Of a stretch of 64,000 nucleotides of DNA, positions 34,305 to 43,808 are shown in pieces. The notes below the pieces were generated by a model. The model searched no databases and was not told where the DNA came from. It saw nothing but the letters and a program-made list of their open reading frames with translations. Both the position numbers and the translations under genes were made by a program. Numbering within the stretch: the stretch's first letter is position 1; each line of letters opens with the position of its first letter. The DNA is from Leadbetterella lacunae (GTDB lineage: Bacteria; Bacteroidota; Bacteroidia; Cytophagales; Spirosomataceae), in contig NZ_JBHRYQ010000001.1 in the NCBI RefSeq assembly GCF_042649125.1, forward strand, positions 2,976,001-3,040,000, in the 5' to 3' direction.

Positions 34305-35801
34305 TTAGTATCCTGCATTTTGCTTAAGATTCGGATTAGAAACTATTGCTGGAGAAGGAATTGGGAATAATACAGTGTACGCCTCTTTTATAAGAGTACC
34401 TGTACCTGTTGTAAATTTACCAAAACGAACCTCAGTAGTTCTTTTTCCACCTTCCCAATAAAGCTCACGACCAATTTCGTCAAACATAGACGCTTCTGTT
34501 ACGGAAGTTACTGGTTTAGCTGAACGCTTAGCTCTTAAGTCATTAATCATGGTGGTAGCACCAGCAGTATTTCCACTACGAAGCATCGCCTCTGCTTTCA
34601 TTAAATATGCCTCTGCGTATCTCATCAAGATATATTTACCAGCCGTAGCAGGGTGATACTTAATTACACGAATACCTTTTTCAGTTGGCGTACCCGCAAG
34701 TGTAACGTCACGTGAAAAAACTAACGGTTTTTTCGATCTTGAATCTGTGATATTAGCACCTTTATCATTTATTTGTTGCCCTGCTAGGAAACCATAACCA
34801 ATTCCTGAAAACTCAGTTCCATCACCTTTGGCTTTAACACCTTTACGGATATCACCATCTTCAAAAGTGTCATAAAAATCTGCAAGCGTAGCAAATCCAT
34901 TCCAACCTGAAGGATTTTGGTCGTAGTGAAGTGTCATCATCCAACGGTTTTGAGGTGTACCTTCTTGAGAGTTTAAAATAGTCTCAGTAGCATTTCCAGT
35001 AAAGTTCTTGAAATAATCAGAACTTAAGCTGTATCCTTCAGCCGTGATTGCATCAACTGCAGCAATTACTTTATCCATATCAGCTTTATCAAAAGTGTAA
35101 GGACCAGCCGGGTTTGCACTTTTAAAAACTGCCTTGTTTAAGTACATTTTAGCAATCAAAAAGTTTGCAGCTGCTTTGGTAGCAGTAGGTTGAAGTCCTT
35201 TTGGACCACCTTTAGGAAGGCCTGCAAGGGCCTCATTCAAATCTTTTAATATAAAATCAAAAGCTTCAGATCTAGAAAGAACCTTAGGATTAACATCAAC
35301 ACCATCTGTAACTTCTCTAAAAGGAACTTGTCCATAATAATCCATAACATGGAACATGTGGAACGCTCTTAAAAATTGAGCCTCAGCTTTTTGAGTCGGA
35401 GTTGGGTTTGAAGCAATAATCTCGTTAGCTTTAAATACTCTTTGGTTCAATTGGTTCCAAGCATTTATAACTCCTGAGTGTGTAGCATCCCAAGTATGCT
35501 GATCCAAGGTTCTCCATACTCCGTTATCACCCCAGTCAACACCACGTGTTGGTGGAATCATTTCAGCAGAAGTATGCTGACCTAAGGCGTAAATATTCGC
35601 TTGATCTGTATAAGTTGATAGATCTTTATACGCTGAAGTTAACAATTCAGTAGGGTTTCCCGGAGTAAAAGTGGCTCCTCCAGATGAAGCTCTAACGATA
35701 GAATCGGTTTCAGTATTAGCTAGATCCGTACAAGCTGTAAAGGACATCACCCCAATACCAGCTATTAAAAATCTTTTTAAATTATTGTTTTTCATATTCA
35801 A
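34305..35801 (-). CDS. SusD/RagB family nutrient-binding lipoprotein
   Basis: 498 residues. Lipoprotein signal with lipobox SFTAC at about residue 24. The SusD fold is recognisable from QFLRAFHMFHVMDYYGQVPF (TPR-like helices), the ATKAAANFLIAKMYLNKAVF helix and the C-terminal RYAEAYLMKAEAMLRSGN, then EIGRELYWEGGKRTTEVRFG. It caps the SusC channel and binds the oligomeric substrate outside the cell. It starts 22 bp after susC. ATG at 35801 and 35795 are both possible. Confidence 0.95.
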   Translation of the reverse strand: MNMKNNNLKRFLIAGIGVMSFTACTDLANTETDSIVRASSGGATFTPGNPTELLTSAYKDLSTYTDQANIYALGQHTSAEMIPPTRGVDWGDNGVWRTLDQHTWDATHSGVINAWNQLNQRVFKANEIIASNPTPTQKAEAQFLRAFHMFHVMDYYGQVPFREVTDGVDVNPKVLSRSEAFDFILKDLNEALAGLPKGGPKGLQPTATKAAANFLIAKMYLNKAVFKSANPAGPYTFDKADMDKVIAAVDAITAEGYSLSSDYFKNFTGNATETILNSQEGTPQNRWMMTLHYDQNPSGWNGFATLADFYDTFEDGDIRKGVKAKGDGTEFSGIGYGFLAGQQINDKGANITDSRSKKPLVFSRDVTLAGTPTEKGIRVIKYHPATAGKYILMRYAEAYLMKAEAMLRSGNTAGATTMINDLRAKRSAKPVTSVTEASMFDEIGRELYWEGGKRTTEVRFGKFTTGTGTLIKEAYTVLFPIPSPAIVSNPNLKQNAGY

Positions 35802-35823
35802 ATTTTCTTTAAGAATTAATTAA

Positions 35824-38800
35824 TTAAAACGATATGTTCGCTCCAATTGTCCAAGTTTTAGATCTTGGGAAAGCTGAATAGTCAATACCGAATGAAGGAA
35901 TACCATTCAACGATTTGTTTGTACTTACTTCAGGGTCTTGTCCGCTGTACTTAGTGAAAGTCATTAGGTTTTGACCTGTCAAGTATAATCTTAAACTTTG
36001 AATTGATTTAAGACCCGTAGTAGGAACTCTATAACCTAGGTTAAGGTTTTGTAATCTTACAAAATCACCTTTTTCTAAGAATCTTGTAGAAACGTCAGGA
36101 GCATTGAATGGGCCTTCTGCAGAACCTACAACATCTTTGGTTACGTTACGACCGTTGCTCAATGAACCTTTAGTAAAGTAAGCATTCGCAGTGTTTGAAT
36201 AAATATAATTTCCAAAAACACCATTAAAGAATACACTTGCATCAAAGTTACCAAACTTGAAGTTGTTAGTTAAACCAGCCGTAACAGTTGGGTTCGGACT
36301 AGCGTTTACGAAAGTTTGGAAGTCACCGTTTGGATAAACAGAAACACCTTCTTTGTCATATCCACCAAACTCTCTTAGGAAAAATGCAAACATTGGTTGA
36401 CCAGCAGCAAGACGTTGAGCAAATGCTCCCGTTAAACCTTGACCGTTGATTTCACCTGTATCATATACTCCACTAAGGTTTTTAATTAGGTTTTTGTTAA
36501 ACGCTGCGTTAGCTACAACTTCCCAAGTAAATGCTTTGTTGTCAACTGCTACTACGTTTAATCCTAATTCAACTCCACGGTTTTGAATATCCGTATCTAA
36601 GTTTTTCCATGTAAATGGAGTAGGAGCTGGCTGAGCAGAAACTACTTGGAATAATAAGTCTTTTGTATGCTTGTCATAGAATTCGATATTACCCGAAACT
36701 CTGTTTCCAGCAAGTGCATAGTCTAAACCAATATTTAACGTTGAAGTAGTCTCCCATTTCAAGTTAGGGTTATTAAACGCTACAGCATTAAGTCCACCAC
36801 CAGAAATATCAGTAGCACCTTGGTTAGCATTCCAATCTGAATATCTATCTCTTCTATCGTATAGGTTGTGAGGGATATTCTGATTACCCACTAAACCATA
36901 TCCTACTCTAAGAGCTAAGTCAGAAAATACATTCTTAGGAACGAAGTTTTCTTCGATAAGTTTGTATTTAACTGCACCTGAAGGGAAATATCCATATTTA
37001 TTGTTACCTCCAAATCTTGTAGAACCATCAATACGTAATGTTCCTGTCAAAAGAACTTTACCCATGTTTAAGTTAAGACGTGTAAAGTAAGACTGTAACT
37101 CATCAAAATTTCTATACGAGTTATTTACAACATTACTTGGAGCACTACCACCGTTAGCAGATGCTAAGTTATTAGTCATTACATCTAAATCAGAAGTAGC
37201 GAAATTAGCTAAACTTGCATATTTTCCAAAGTTATCAAAGCTTTGGTACGAGTAACCTAACAAAGCGTTTAATGTAGTTTTTCCGAATGAATGATCATAT
37301 GTGAAATAATTTTCCCAAAGTTTGTTATTCACTTCTACGTCTCTTAAGTAAAGTCTACCAATTCCTAAAACACCGTCAAGAGCTAAATCTTTCGAGAAAG
37401 CTGATTTTCTTGAAGAAAGAGATTGGTCAAAACCTAAAACAGTTTTGAATTTCAAACCGTCAATTATTTCTAATTCAGCAGCGATATTACCTAGAGCTCT
37501 TAAAGTGTTAGTTCTGTCTTTTGTTAAATTTACGATAGCAACTGGGTTTGGCTCAACAATACCACCTGCTTGGTTGTATGTTTTTCCGTCAGCAGCATAT
37601 ACGCTTCTTGTTGGGTTTGATTTTAAAATCGCTGCCATTAAGTCACCCGTGTAACCAGCGTTGTCAGAAATTGCAATTCCTTTATCTTGGTTGTTTGCAA
37701 GGTTTACACTTGAAGTAATGTTCAATTTGTTATTGATAAACTTCTTTCCACCATTAAAACCAACTGAATATCTTTTGATTCCTGAAGTTTCAATAATACC
37801 TTGTTGATCTAAATATCCTAAAGTAAAACGATAGTTTCCAGTTGCATCACCACCACCATAAGATAAGTTATGTTGTTGAGTTAGAGCGGTTCTAAATAAT
37901 TCATCCTGCCAATCTGTATTTCCTCCTTGATTTTGACTTGAGTTAGCGGCCGCAAACTCAGAGGCGTTTAACAAATCATACTTTTTAGTAATAGTACTTG
38001 CTCCGAATGAAACTCCGTAGTCTAAAGTACCTTTTCCTTTTCCTTTCTTAGTTGTAATCAAAACCACACCTTGAGCACCACGTGAACCGTAGATAGCAGT
38101 AGCAGACGCATCTTTAAGAATGTCAATGCTTTCGATATCAGCTGGGTTTAAGAAGTTTAATGGGTTTTTAGCTGGCTGACGACCAATACCTTGTGAATTT
38201 CCGTCGCCTGAAGTGTTGTCAGAAGATAAAGGAACTCCATCAATTACGAATAAAGGTTGGTTACCACCGTATACAGAAGAAGTACCTCTAATACGAACGT
38301 TGATACCGCCACCTGGCTCTCCTGAGTTTTGAGTGATTTGCACACCCGCTACTCTTCCTTGCATTAACTGCTCTGGAGAAGTTACGATACCTTTTTGAAA
38401 ATCTTTAGTTCCAATTGCATTTACAGCACCTGTAGCATCTTTCTTCTTTACAGTACCGTATCCAACTACAACAACTTCTTCAAGTAATGCTGCATCATCA
38501 GAAAGAGTAACATTCACTGAAGAACGACCTCCGATAGCAACTTCTTGAGAAGTCATACCAACAAAACTAAATACTAAAGTACCAGTACTTGGAACTCCAG
38601 CAATTGTATATTTTCCGTCAAGATCTGTTGCAGCACCTTTGCTAGATCCCTTTAACTGTACGGTTACTCCTGGAAGGCCATCTCCTGCCTTGTCTGTAAC
38701 TTTACCAGTAACGGTTAGGTCTTGTGCTAAAACTGAGAATGAGAAAAACACTGCAAGTAAAACCAAAATAGAGCTTTTGCTCACTTTTTGATTATTACCA

Positions 38801-38844
38801 AAGCCGAGGGAAATTCGACCTCCTTGGTAGAATCTGTTCATCAT
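35824..38844 (-). CDS. SusC/RagA family TonB-linked outer-membrane transporter
   Basis: 1006 residues. A signal helix (SSILVLLAVFFSFSVLAQ) is preceded by an unusually long basic N-terminus. A CarboxypepD_reg-like domain follows (TVTGKVTDKAGDGLPGVTVQ), then the SusC box EEVVVVGYGTVKKKD, the plug (INVRIRGTSSVYGGNQPLFV, IDGVP) and a large barrel ending in TIGANISF. It imports ligand delivered by the adjacent SusD. A near-perfect promoter lies ~100 bp upstream. No glycoside hydrolase, sulfatase or peptidase accompanies the pair, so the substrate class is open. Confidence 0.95.
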   Translation of the reverse strand: MMNRFYQGGRISLGFGNNQKVSKSSILVLLAVFFSFSVLAQDLTVTGKVTDKAGDGLPGVTVQLKGSSKGAATDLDGKYTIAGVPSTGTLVFSFVGMTSQEVAIGGRSSVNVTLSDDAALLEEVVVVGYGTVKKKDATGAVNAIGTKDFQKGIVTSPEQLMQGRVAGVQITQNSGEPGGGINVRIRGTSSVYGGNQPLFVIDGVPLSSDNTSGDGNSQGIGRQPAKNPLNFLNPADIESIDILKDASATAIYGSRGAQGVVLITTKKGKGKGTLDYGVSFGASTITKKYDLLNASEFAAANSSQNQGGNTDWQDELFRTALTQQHNLSYGGGDATGNYRFTLGYLDQQGIIETSGIKRYSVGFNGGKKFINNKLNITSSVNLANNQDKGIAISDNAGYTGDLMAAILKSNPTRSVYAADGKTYNQAGGIVEPNPVAIVNLTKDRTNTLRALGNIAAELEIIDGLKFKTVLGFDQSLSSRKSAFSKDLALDGVLGIGRLYLRDVEVNNKLWENYFTYDHSFGKTTLNALLGYSYQSFDNFGKYASLANFATSDLDVMTNNLASANGGSAPSNVVNNSYRNFDELQSYFTRLNLNMGKVLLTGTLRIDGSTRFGGNNKYGYFPSGAVKYKLIEENFVPKNVFSDLALRVGYGLVGNQNIPHNLYDRRDRYSDWNANQGATDISGGGLNAVAFNNPNLKWETTSTLNIGLDYALAGNRVSGNIEFYDKHTKDLLFQVVSAQPAPTPFTWKNLDTDIQNRGVELGLNVVAVDNKAFTWEVVANAAFNKNLIKNLSGVYDTGEINGQGLTGAFAQRLAAGQPMFAFFLREFGGYDKEGVSVYPNGDFQTFVNASPNPTVTAGLTNNFKFGNFDASVFFNGVFGNYIYSNTANAYFTKGSLSNGRNVTKDVVGSAEGPFNAPDVSTRFLEKGDFVRLQNLNLGYRVPTTGLKSIQSLRLYLTGQNLMTFTKYSGQDPEVSTNKSLNGIPSFGIDYSAFPRSKTWTIGANISF

Positions 38845-38943
38845 AGGTTAATTGTTTAAAAATTAAAAGTATTTTAATGTGTTGTTCTAGGAAAATGTTA
38901 TAGATTTCTTTTAAAAATTTGAACCTTTCCAAGAGGCAACTCA

Positions 38944-38976
38944 CAAAACTACAAAAAGAAACTGCTATTATCCAAA
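38944..38976 (-). promoter_or_regulatory. Promoter of the susC operon
   Basis: Leftward TTTG (38973-38976), 21-bp spacer, TAGTTTTG (38944-38951): perfect consensus. Expected transcription start about 38938, giving a ~95-nt leader before the susC ATG. Confidence 0.8.
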
Positions 38977-39091
38977 AGATTAAAAAAGAAATTTAAATAA
39001 AAAAAGTGCCAATTAGACACTTAAAAATTAAATTCATCAATCTTCTAAATCACTTTTTTCATCATATGACAAATATTCTTTGGTCTTTATT

Positions 39092-39099
39092 TATCTTTG
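39092..39099 (+). promoter_or_regulatory. Candidate -7 box of the FAD/Fe-S oxidoreductase gene
   Basis: TATCTTTG matches TAnnTTTG 27 bp before the ATG at 39127. The -33 box is not evident. Confidence 0.45.
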
Positions 39100-39126
39100 G
39101 GAAAGTATAACTTATTGAAATTAAAA

Positions 39127-42060
39127 ATGATCGATTTAGGGGAATTGAGGAGTGAGTTTATTGGGGAGATTTTTACTGACAAAATCATGCGGACACTTTA
39201 TGCCACAGATGCCTCCGCTTACAGAGAAATGCCCGTAGGAGTGGCTTTTCCTAGCTCTAACCAAGACATAGAAAAACTAATCACTTTTGCAAAAAAACAT
39301 AAAGTGACCTTAATACCTCGTACTGCAGGCACATCTTTGGCAGGCCAAGTGGTGGGTGCAGGAGTTATTGTGGATGTATCTAAAACTTACAATGAAATAC
39401 TAGAAATAAACAAAGCTGAAAGCTTCGTTAGATTACAGCCTGCTGTAGTTCGTGACGAACTAAACATGGCCCTAAAACCATACGGACTTTTTTTTGGTCC
39501 AGAGACATCTACAGCTAATCGGGCAATGGTGGGTGGCATGGTAGGCAATAATTCGTGCGGATCTAACTCTGTGGTATATGGTAGCACACGCGACCACCTC
39601 ATGGAAGTACACGGATACCTAAGTGATGGTAGTTTTGTAAGTTTTAAAAATATTAGTAGAAAAGCGTTTTATGAGAAAATAGAGGAAATATCCAAAAAGC
39701 CGATTTCAAATAGAAGTTTAGAAGACACCCTTTATTTGGATATTTACACCACCTTATCTCAAAAAGAAAACCAAGACGAAATAAGAAATGAGTTTCCCAA
39801 AAGGAGTATTTCGAGACGAAATACGGGCTATGCTATTGATGAACTTTTAGAAACTGCCGTTTTTGATGAAGCATCGAAAGAAGAGTTTAACTTCTGTAAA
39901 CTAATAGCAGGTTCAGAAGGAACGCTAATGTTTATCACGGAACTAAAACTACACGTTAACCCACTTCCGCCCAAACACCAAGGCGTGATGGCCATCCACT
40001 TCAATACCATAGACGAATCACTGCGAGCGAACTTGATTGCCCTCAAGTATTCGCCAAGTGCTGTTGAGCTGATGGATCATTATATACTAGAATGTACCAA
40101 GGCCAATAAGGAACAAATGGCCAATAGGTTTTTTGTGGAAGGTGACCCGGGAGCAATACTCTGTGTTGAAATTTCGAGGGAAACTAGAGAAGAGGTAGAT
40201 CAGATATTTATTGAGTTAAAGGCAGAATTAAACAAATTAAATTTCGGTTACCACTACCCTATATTATACGGTGATGACATCAAAAAAGTCTGGACTTTAA
40301 GAAAGGCGGGCTTAGGTCTTCTTTCTAATTTGCCCGGAGACGAAAAAGCTGTAGCGGTTATTGAAGATACCGCGGTAGACGTAAACGACCTACCTGAATT
40401 CATCCAAGAATTTAATGAAATCCTTACTAAAAATGGCATGTACAGTGTGCACTACGCCCACGCAGGTTCGGGGGAGTTGCACTTACGACCAATCATTAAC
40501 CTAAAGACGGTTGAAGGAAACGCTCAGTTTAGATTGATTGCCGAGGAAATCTCTACCTTGGTTAAAAAATACAAAGGATCGCTTTCGGGTGAGCATGGCG
40601 ATGGTAGGCTTAGAGGAGAGTTTATAAGGCAACAAATAGGCGATAAAAACTACGAGCTCATAAAGGCCCTAAAGAAAACTTGGGACCCTGACAATATATT
40701 CAATGCCAACAAAATAGTGGACACTCCTCCAATGGATGAGTTTTTGAGATACACACCAGGCCAACAAACTCCGGAGTTTAAAACCATGTTTAGGTTTAAA
40801 GACCAAGACATTTTGCAACATGCCGAGCAATGTAACGGCTCAGGCGACTGCCGCAAGTCTCACTTAAGCGGTGGTACCATGTGTCCTTCTTATATGGCTA
40901 CTCATAGCGAGAAAGACACCACTAGGGCAAGAGCCAACATATTGAGAGAAACCCTTACCCAATCAGATAAACTAAACCGGTTTGATTCAAAAGAGATAAA
41001 GGAAGTATTGGACCTTTGTTTGGTTTGTAAGGCGTGTAAGTCTGAGTGTCCTTCAAATGTGGATATGGCAAAACTCAAGATGGAGTTTATGTACCAATAT
41101 CAAAAAGAGAATGGAGTGCCTCTTCGTTCAAAAATGATAGGAAACTATCCCAAAATGAACAAATTGGCATCATTGGCACCTTGGGGATACAATTTTATAT
41201 TTAAAAATAAGCCTTTAAGAAAAATAGCCAACAGCATCGTTGGGTTTCACCCCGACCGAAGCATGCCTTTGCTTTCTAATACGACATTAGAAAAATGGTA
41301 TAAGAAAAACAGAACTTCGGCTCAAAGCGATAAAAAAGTGTACTTGTTTATTGATGAGTTCACCAACTACAACGATGTAGAGATTGGCAAAAAAGCGGTG
41401 GCTCTTTTAAGAAAACTTGGCTATGAAGTTATAGTACCTGAGCATGTGGCTTCGGGAAGGTCTTATTTGTCAAAAGGTATGCTAGACGAGGCAAAAGCCT
41501 TGGCAGACAAAAACGTAGGACTATTAGCCGATTTGGTTTCGGACCAAATACCTTTGGTGGGCATAGAGCCAAGTGCTATTTTGACATTTAGAGACGAGTA
41601 TCCAGAGCTAGTTTCTAAAGACTTAGCCGAAAAAGCAACCAAGCTTGCTAAAAACGCTCTGATGTTTGACGAATTCATTGCAAATGAAATCGATGCGAAG
41701 CGTATTTCAAGTGATTTGTTTAAATCTGGCAAAAGGTTAATAAAATTGCACGGCCACTGTCAGCAAAAAGCGGTGAGCTCGTTGGTCTATACCAAAAAAA
41801 TGCTAACGCTGCCAAAAGGATATGAAGTACAACTTATACCAAGTGGATGCTGCGGTATGGCGGGTTCGTTTGGTTATGAAAAAGAGCACTATGACATTTC
41901 AATGAAAATCGGAGAGTTGGTGTTATTCCCAACGGTGAGAAGTCAGGCCGACGATGTGATTATAGCTGCACCGGGCACAAGCTGCCGTCACCAAATTCAT
42001 GATGGCACTGGCAAAAACGCTCAGCACCCTATAGAAATATTGTTTGAGGCCTTGGCCTAA
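39127..42060 (+). CDS. Fused FAD-linked oxidase / Fe-S oxidoreductase (D-lactate dehydrogenase type)
   Basis: 977 residues combining a GlcD-like and a GlpC/GlcF-like half. The FAD-binding PCMH domain reads IPRTAGTSLAGQVVGAG and GGMVGNNSCGSNSVVYGSTR. The FAD-oxidase C-domain has HAGSGELHLRP and SGEHGDGRLRGEF. After residue 560 come two 4Fe-4S clusters (CNGSGDC, TMCP, then CLVCKACKSECPSN) and a cysteine-rich CCG-type end (PSGCCGMAGSFGYE). It probably oxidises D-lactate or another 2-hydroxy acid at the membrane; the exact substrate is not shown. ATG at 39127 is used; TTG at 39097 overlaps the promoter. Confidence 0.9.
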   Translation: MIDLGELRSEFIGEIFTDKIMRTLYATDASAYREMPVGVAFPSSNQDIEKLITFAKKHKVTLIPRTAGTSLAGQVVGAGVIVDVSKTYNEILEINKAESFVRLQPAVVRDELNMALKPYGLFFGPETSTANRAMVGGMVGNNSCGSNSVVYGSTRDHLMEVHGYLSDGSFVSFKNISRKAFYEKIEEISKKPISNRSLEDTLYLDIYTTLSQKENQDEIRNEFPKRSISRRNTGYAIDELLETAVFDEASKEEFNFCKLIAGSEGTLMFITELKLHVNPLPPKHQGVMAIHFNTIDESLRANLIALKYSPSAVELMDHYILECTKANKEQMANRFFVEGDPGAILCVEISRETREEVDQIFIELKAELNKLNFGYHYPILYGDDIKKVWTLRKAGLGLLSNLPGDEKAVAVIEDTAVDVNDLPEFIQEFNEILTKNGMYSVHYAHAGSGELHLRPIINLKTVEGNAQFRLIAEEISTLVKKYKGSLSGEHGDGRLRGEFIRQQIGDKNYELIKALKKTWDPDNIFNANKIVDTPPMDEFLRYTPGQQTPEFKTMFRFKDQDILQHAEQCNGSGDCRKSHLSGGTMCPSYMATHSEKDTTRARANILRETLTQSDKLNRFDSKEIKEVLDLCLVCKACKSECPSNVDMAKLKMEFMYQYQKENGVPLRSKMIGNYPKMNKLASLAPWGYNFIFKNKPLRKIANSIVGFHPDRSMPLLSNTTLEKWYKKNRTSAQSDKKVYLFIDEFTNYNDVEIGKKAVALLRKLGYEVIVPEHVASGRSYLSKGMLDEAKALADKNVGLLADLVSDQIPLVGIEPSAILTFRDEYPELVSKDLAEKATKLAKNALMFDEFIANEIDAKRISSDLFKSGKRLIKLHGHCQQKAVSSLVYTKKMLTLPKGYEVQLIPSGCCGMAGSFGYEKEHYDISMKIGELVLFPTVRSQADDVIIAAPGTSCRHQIHDGTGKNAQHPIEILFEALA

Positions 42061-42069
42061 AAGCTAAAA

Positions 42070-42105
42070 AACCAAAGTAAGGAGTTTACACTTCTTACTT
42101 TGGTT
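42070..42105. terminator. Terminator hairpin between convergent genes
   Basis: Perfect 12-bp stem AACCAAAGTAAG / CTTACTTTGGTT. Leftward it is followed by TTTTTAGCTTTT, so it mainly serves the gene at 42129; rightward the T-run is weak. Confidence 0.75.
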
Positions 42106-42128
42106 AAACTTATACCTATATTTATTAC

Positions 42129-42473
42129 TTAGCATTCGCTAAATTTTCTTTTTCTATCGGCTTTAATAATCATATCAACTCCCGCTCCTATTAGCAATAT
42201 TGGCCATAACTCAAAAATACTGTTTACATTAAACTGATTGAGGATACTTGGGTTGTAGAAATAAAACGCTACAAAACTCCAGATAGCTCCACCAAAGAAT
42301 CTTCCTTTTGCAAAACTGCTAATTGCAAAAAACACAAAGATTAGTTTCCAACTTAAAATTTCTACTGGGAAATGAAAGTTTAGAAAATGAAAGTTATCCA
42401 TTAAAAAGAAACCTCCGAAAGCAATTAAAACTACTGCTAATAAAACCGATTTGTTGTTATCTCTATTTTTCAT
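42129..42473 (-). CDS. Small polytopic membrane protein (LiaF/LiaI-type transmembrane region)
   Basis: 114 residues with about four hydrophobic helices: LLAVVLIAFGGFFLMDNF, LSWKLIFVFFAIS, GGAIWSFVAFYFY and LWPILLIGAGVDMII. The pattern of a helix ending in DNF and a late LWPxLLIGxG is typical of the LiaI/LiaF-like transmembrane region of envelope-stress proteins. It lacks the C-terminal LiaF domain. ATG at 42473 is used; the extra upstream codons start with TTG. Monocistronic. Confidence 0.75.
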   Translation of the reverse strand: MKNRDNNKSVLLAVVLIAFGGFFLMDNFHFLNFHFPVEILSWKLIFVFFAISSFAKGRFFGGAIWSFVAFYFYNPSILNQFNVNSIFELWPILLIGAGVDMIIKADRKRKFSEC

Positions 42474-42676
42474 ATTGTTTGTTTTTTTCTTCAAAACTAT
42501 ACATGATTTACATGTTAGGTAAGCAAAATTCTATAGAACAAGGGTTTAACTCGTTGAACGTTTATTTTTTACCGATAAACGGAAAACAAATGTTCGATGG
42601 ATTGTATTAAGTTGATTAAAACTATGCGTAATTAAATATTTGCAGAAATTTTTAATCGAAAATTGACTTAAATCAA

Positions 42677-42708
42677 TTTGGGTAGTGTAAAATTGAGGCT
42701 TACATTTG
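42677..42708 (+). promoter_or_regulatory. Promoter of the esterase gene
   Basis: TTTG 42677-42680, 20-bp spacer, TACATTTG 42701-42708; perfect consensus. Expected start ~42714, 17 nt before the ATG. Confidence 0.82.
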
Positions 42709-42730
42709 CAACCCGAAAAATAAAGAGACG

Positions 42731-43807
42731 ATGATAAGTGCAGCAGGGTACCTAGAAGTAAACACGACGAGTTCTGACGACAGGCCTATATATATATCTG
42801 GTAGTTTTTGTGATTGGAATCCAAACCACCCGGACTACAAAATGAAAAAAGTGAGCGATGGCAAATACCAATTGCCGTTTGAGCAACTTGTAAAGATTGA
42901 CAATCCTTTAGAGTATAAATATACCAAAGGTGGCTGGGATCATGTGGAACTCGATATTTTTGGAAACCCAATAAACAATAGGATTCTCGAGTTTAAGAAA
43001 ACTCCTAAAGTAGACTTTGTGCCCCTTTGGAGACAAAACGGCTACACGCCCTTTGTGGCTGAAAACCTTCCTATAATAGAAGAGGACGAAGTGGAGTTTC
43101 CTCAACTTCAGAAAACTCGAAAAATAAGCATTTTATTGCCCGGAGACTATTACAGCAAACCTGATAAAAGTTACCCCGTATTATATATGCACGACGCCCA
43201 AAACCTATTTGGCGAAGGCTCTAAATATGGAAATTGGGAGATAGATAGAAGACTTTCGCTTCTCAAAAGCCAAGGAATATCTGATGTGATAGTGGTAGCC
43301 ATAAATCATGGTGAAGAAGACCGCCAAGTGGAGTTTTCGCCTTATAAAAACAGAGTAAAAGGCCAAGGAATGCGATACGCGACTTTTATAGTACGCAATC
43401 TGAAACCTTTGATTGACAAAAAATATAGGACCCTCCCCGAAAGGCAACACACCGGCATAGGCGGTAGCTCAATGGGCGGGCTGATAAGTATTTACACCGG
43501 CATGATGTACCCTGAAACTATCGGGAGGCTGATGGTTTTATCGCCGGCACTGTGGACATCGCCCAAAATATATTTTGACGCTGTGGAGTTTTTTAATCCA
43601 TTAGATACCAAAATCTACATATATGGTGGTGGAAAAGAAAGCGAAAGCATGCTGCCCAATATAGAAAAGTTAAAAAACACTATAGAAACGCAAGGTTTTG
43701 CTTCTAATAAAATTCAGATAAAAGCAGAAATAGACCCATTGGGCGAGCACAACGAAAACCGCTGGGGACAGGAGTTTCCGAAGGCGTTAAACTGGCTGTA
43801 CGCCTAA
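42731..43807 (+). CDS. Esterase-family alpha/beta hydrolase with N-terminal starch-binding-like domain
   Basis: 358 residues without a signal peptide. Residues ~1-95 resemble a CBM20/CBM48-type beta-sandwich (PIYISGSFCDWNPNHPDYKM, GKYQLPFEQL). The rest is a putative-esterase (esterase D/Fes-like) alpha/beta hydrolase: YPVLYMHDAQNLFGEG, nucleophile in TGIGGSSMGGLISIY and a likely catalytic His in GEHNENRWGQEFPKAL. It probably hydrolyses an ester linked to a carbohydrate, siderophore or acyl carrier; which one is open. Convergent with the Nif3 gene, 1 bp apart. Confidence 0.82.
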   Translation: MISAAGYLEVNTTSSDDRPIYISGSFCDWNPNHPDYKMKKVSDGKYQLPFEQLVKIDNPLEYKYTKGGWDHVELDIFGNPINNRILEFKKTPKVDFVPLWRQNGYTPFVAENLPIIEEDEVEFPQLQKTRKISILLPGDYYSKPDKSYPVLYMHDAQNLFGEGSKYGNWEIDRRLSLLKSQGISDVIVVAINHGEEDRQVEFSPYKNRVKGQGMRYATFIVRNLKPLIDKKYRTLPERQHTGIGGSSMGGLISIYTGMMYPETIGRLMVLSPALWTSPKIYFDAVEFFNPLDTKIYIYGGGKESESMLPNIEKLKNTIETQGFASNKIQIKAEIDPLGEHNENRWGQEFPKALNWLYA

Positions 43808-43808
43808 G

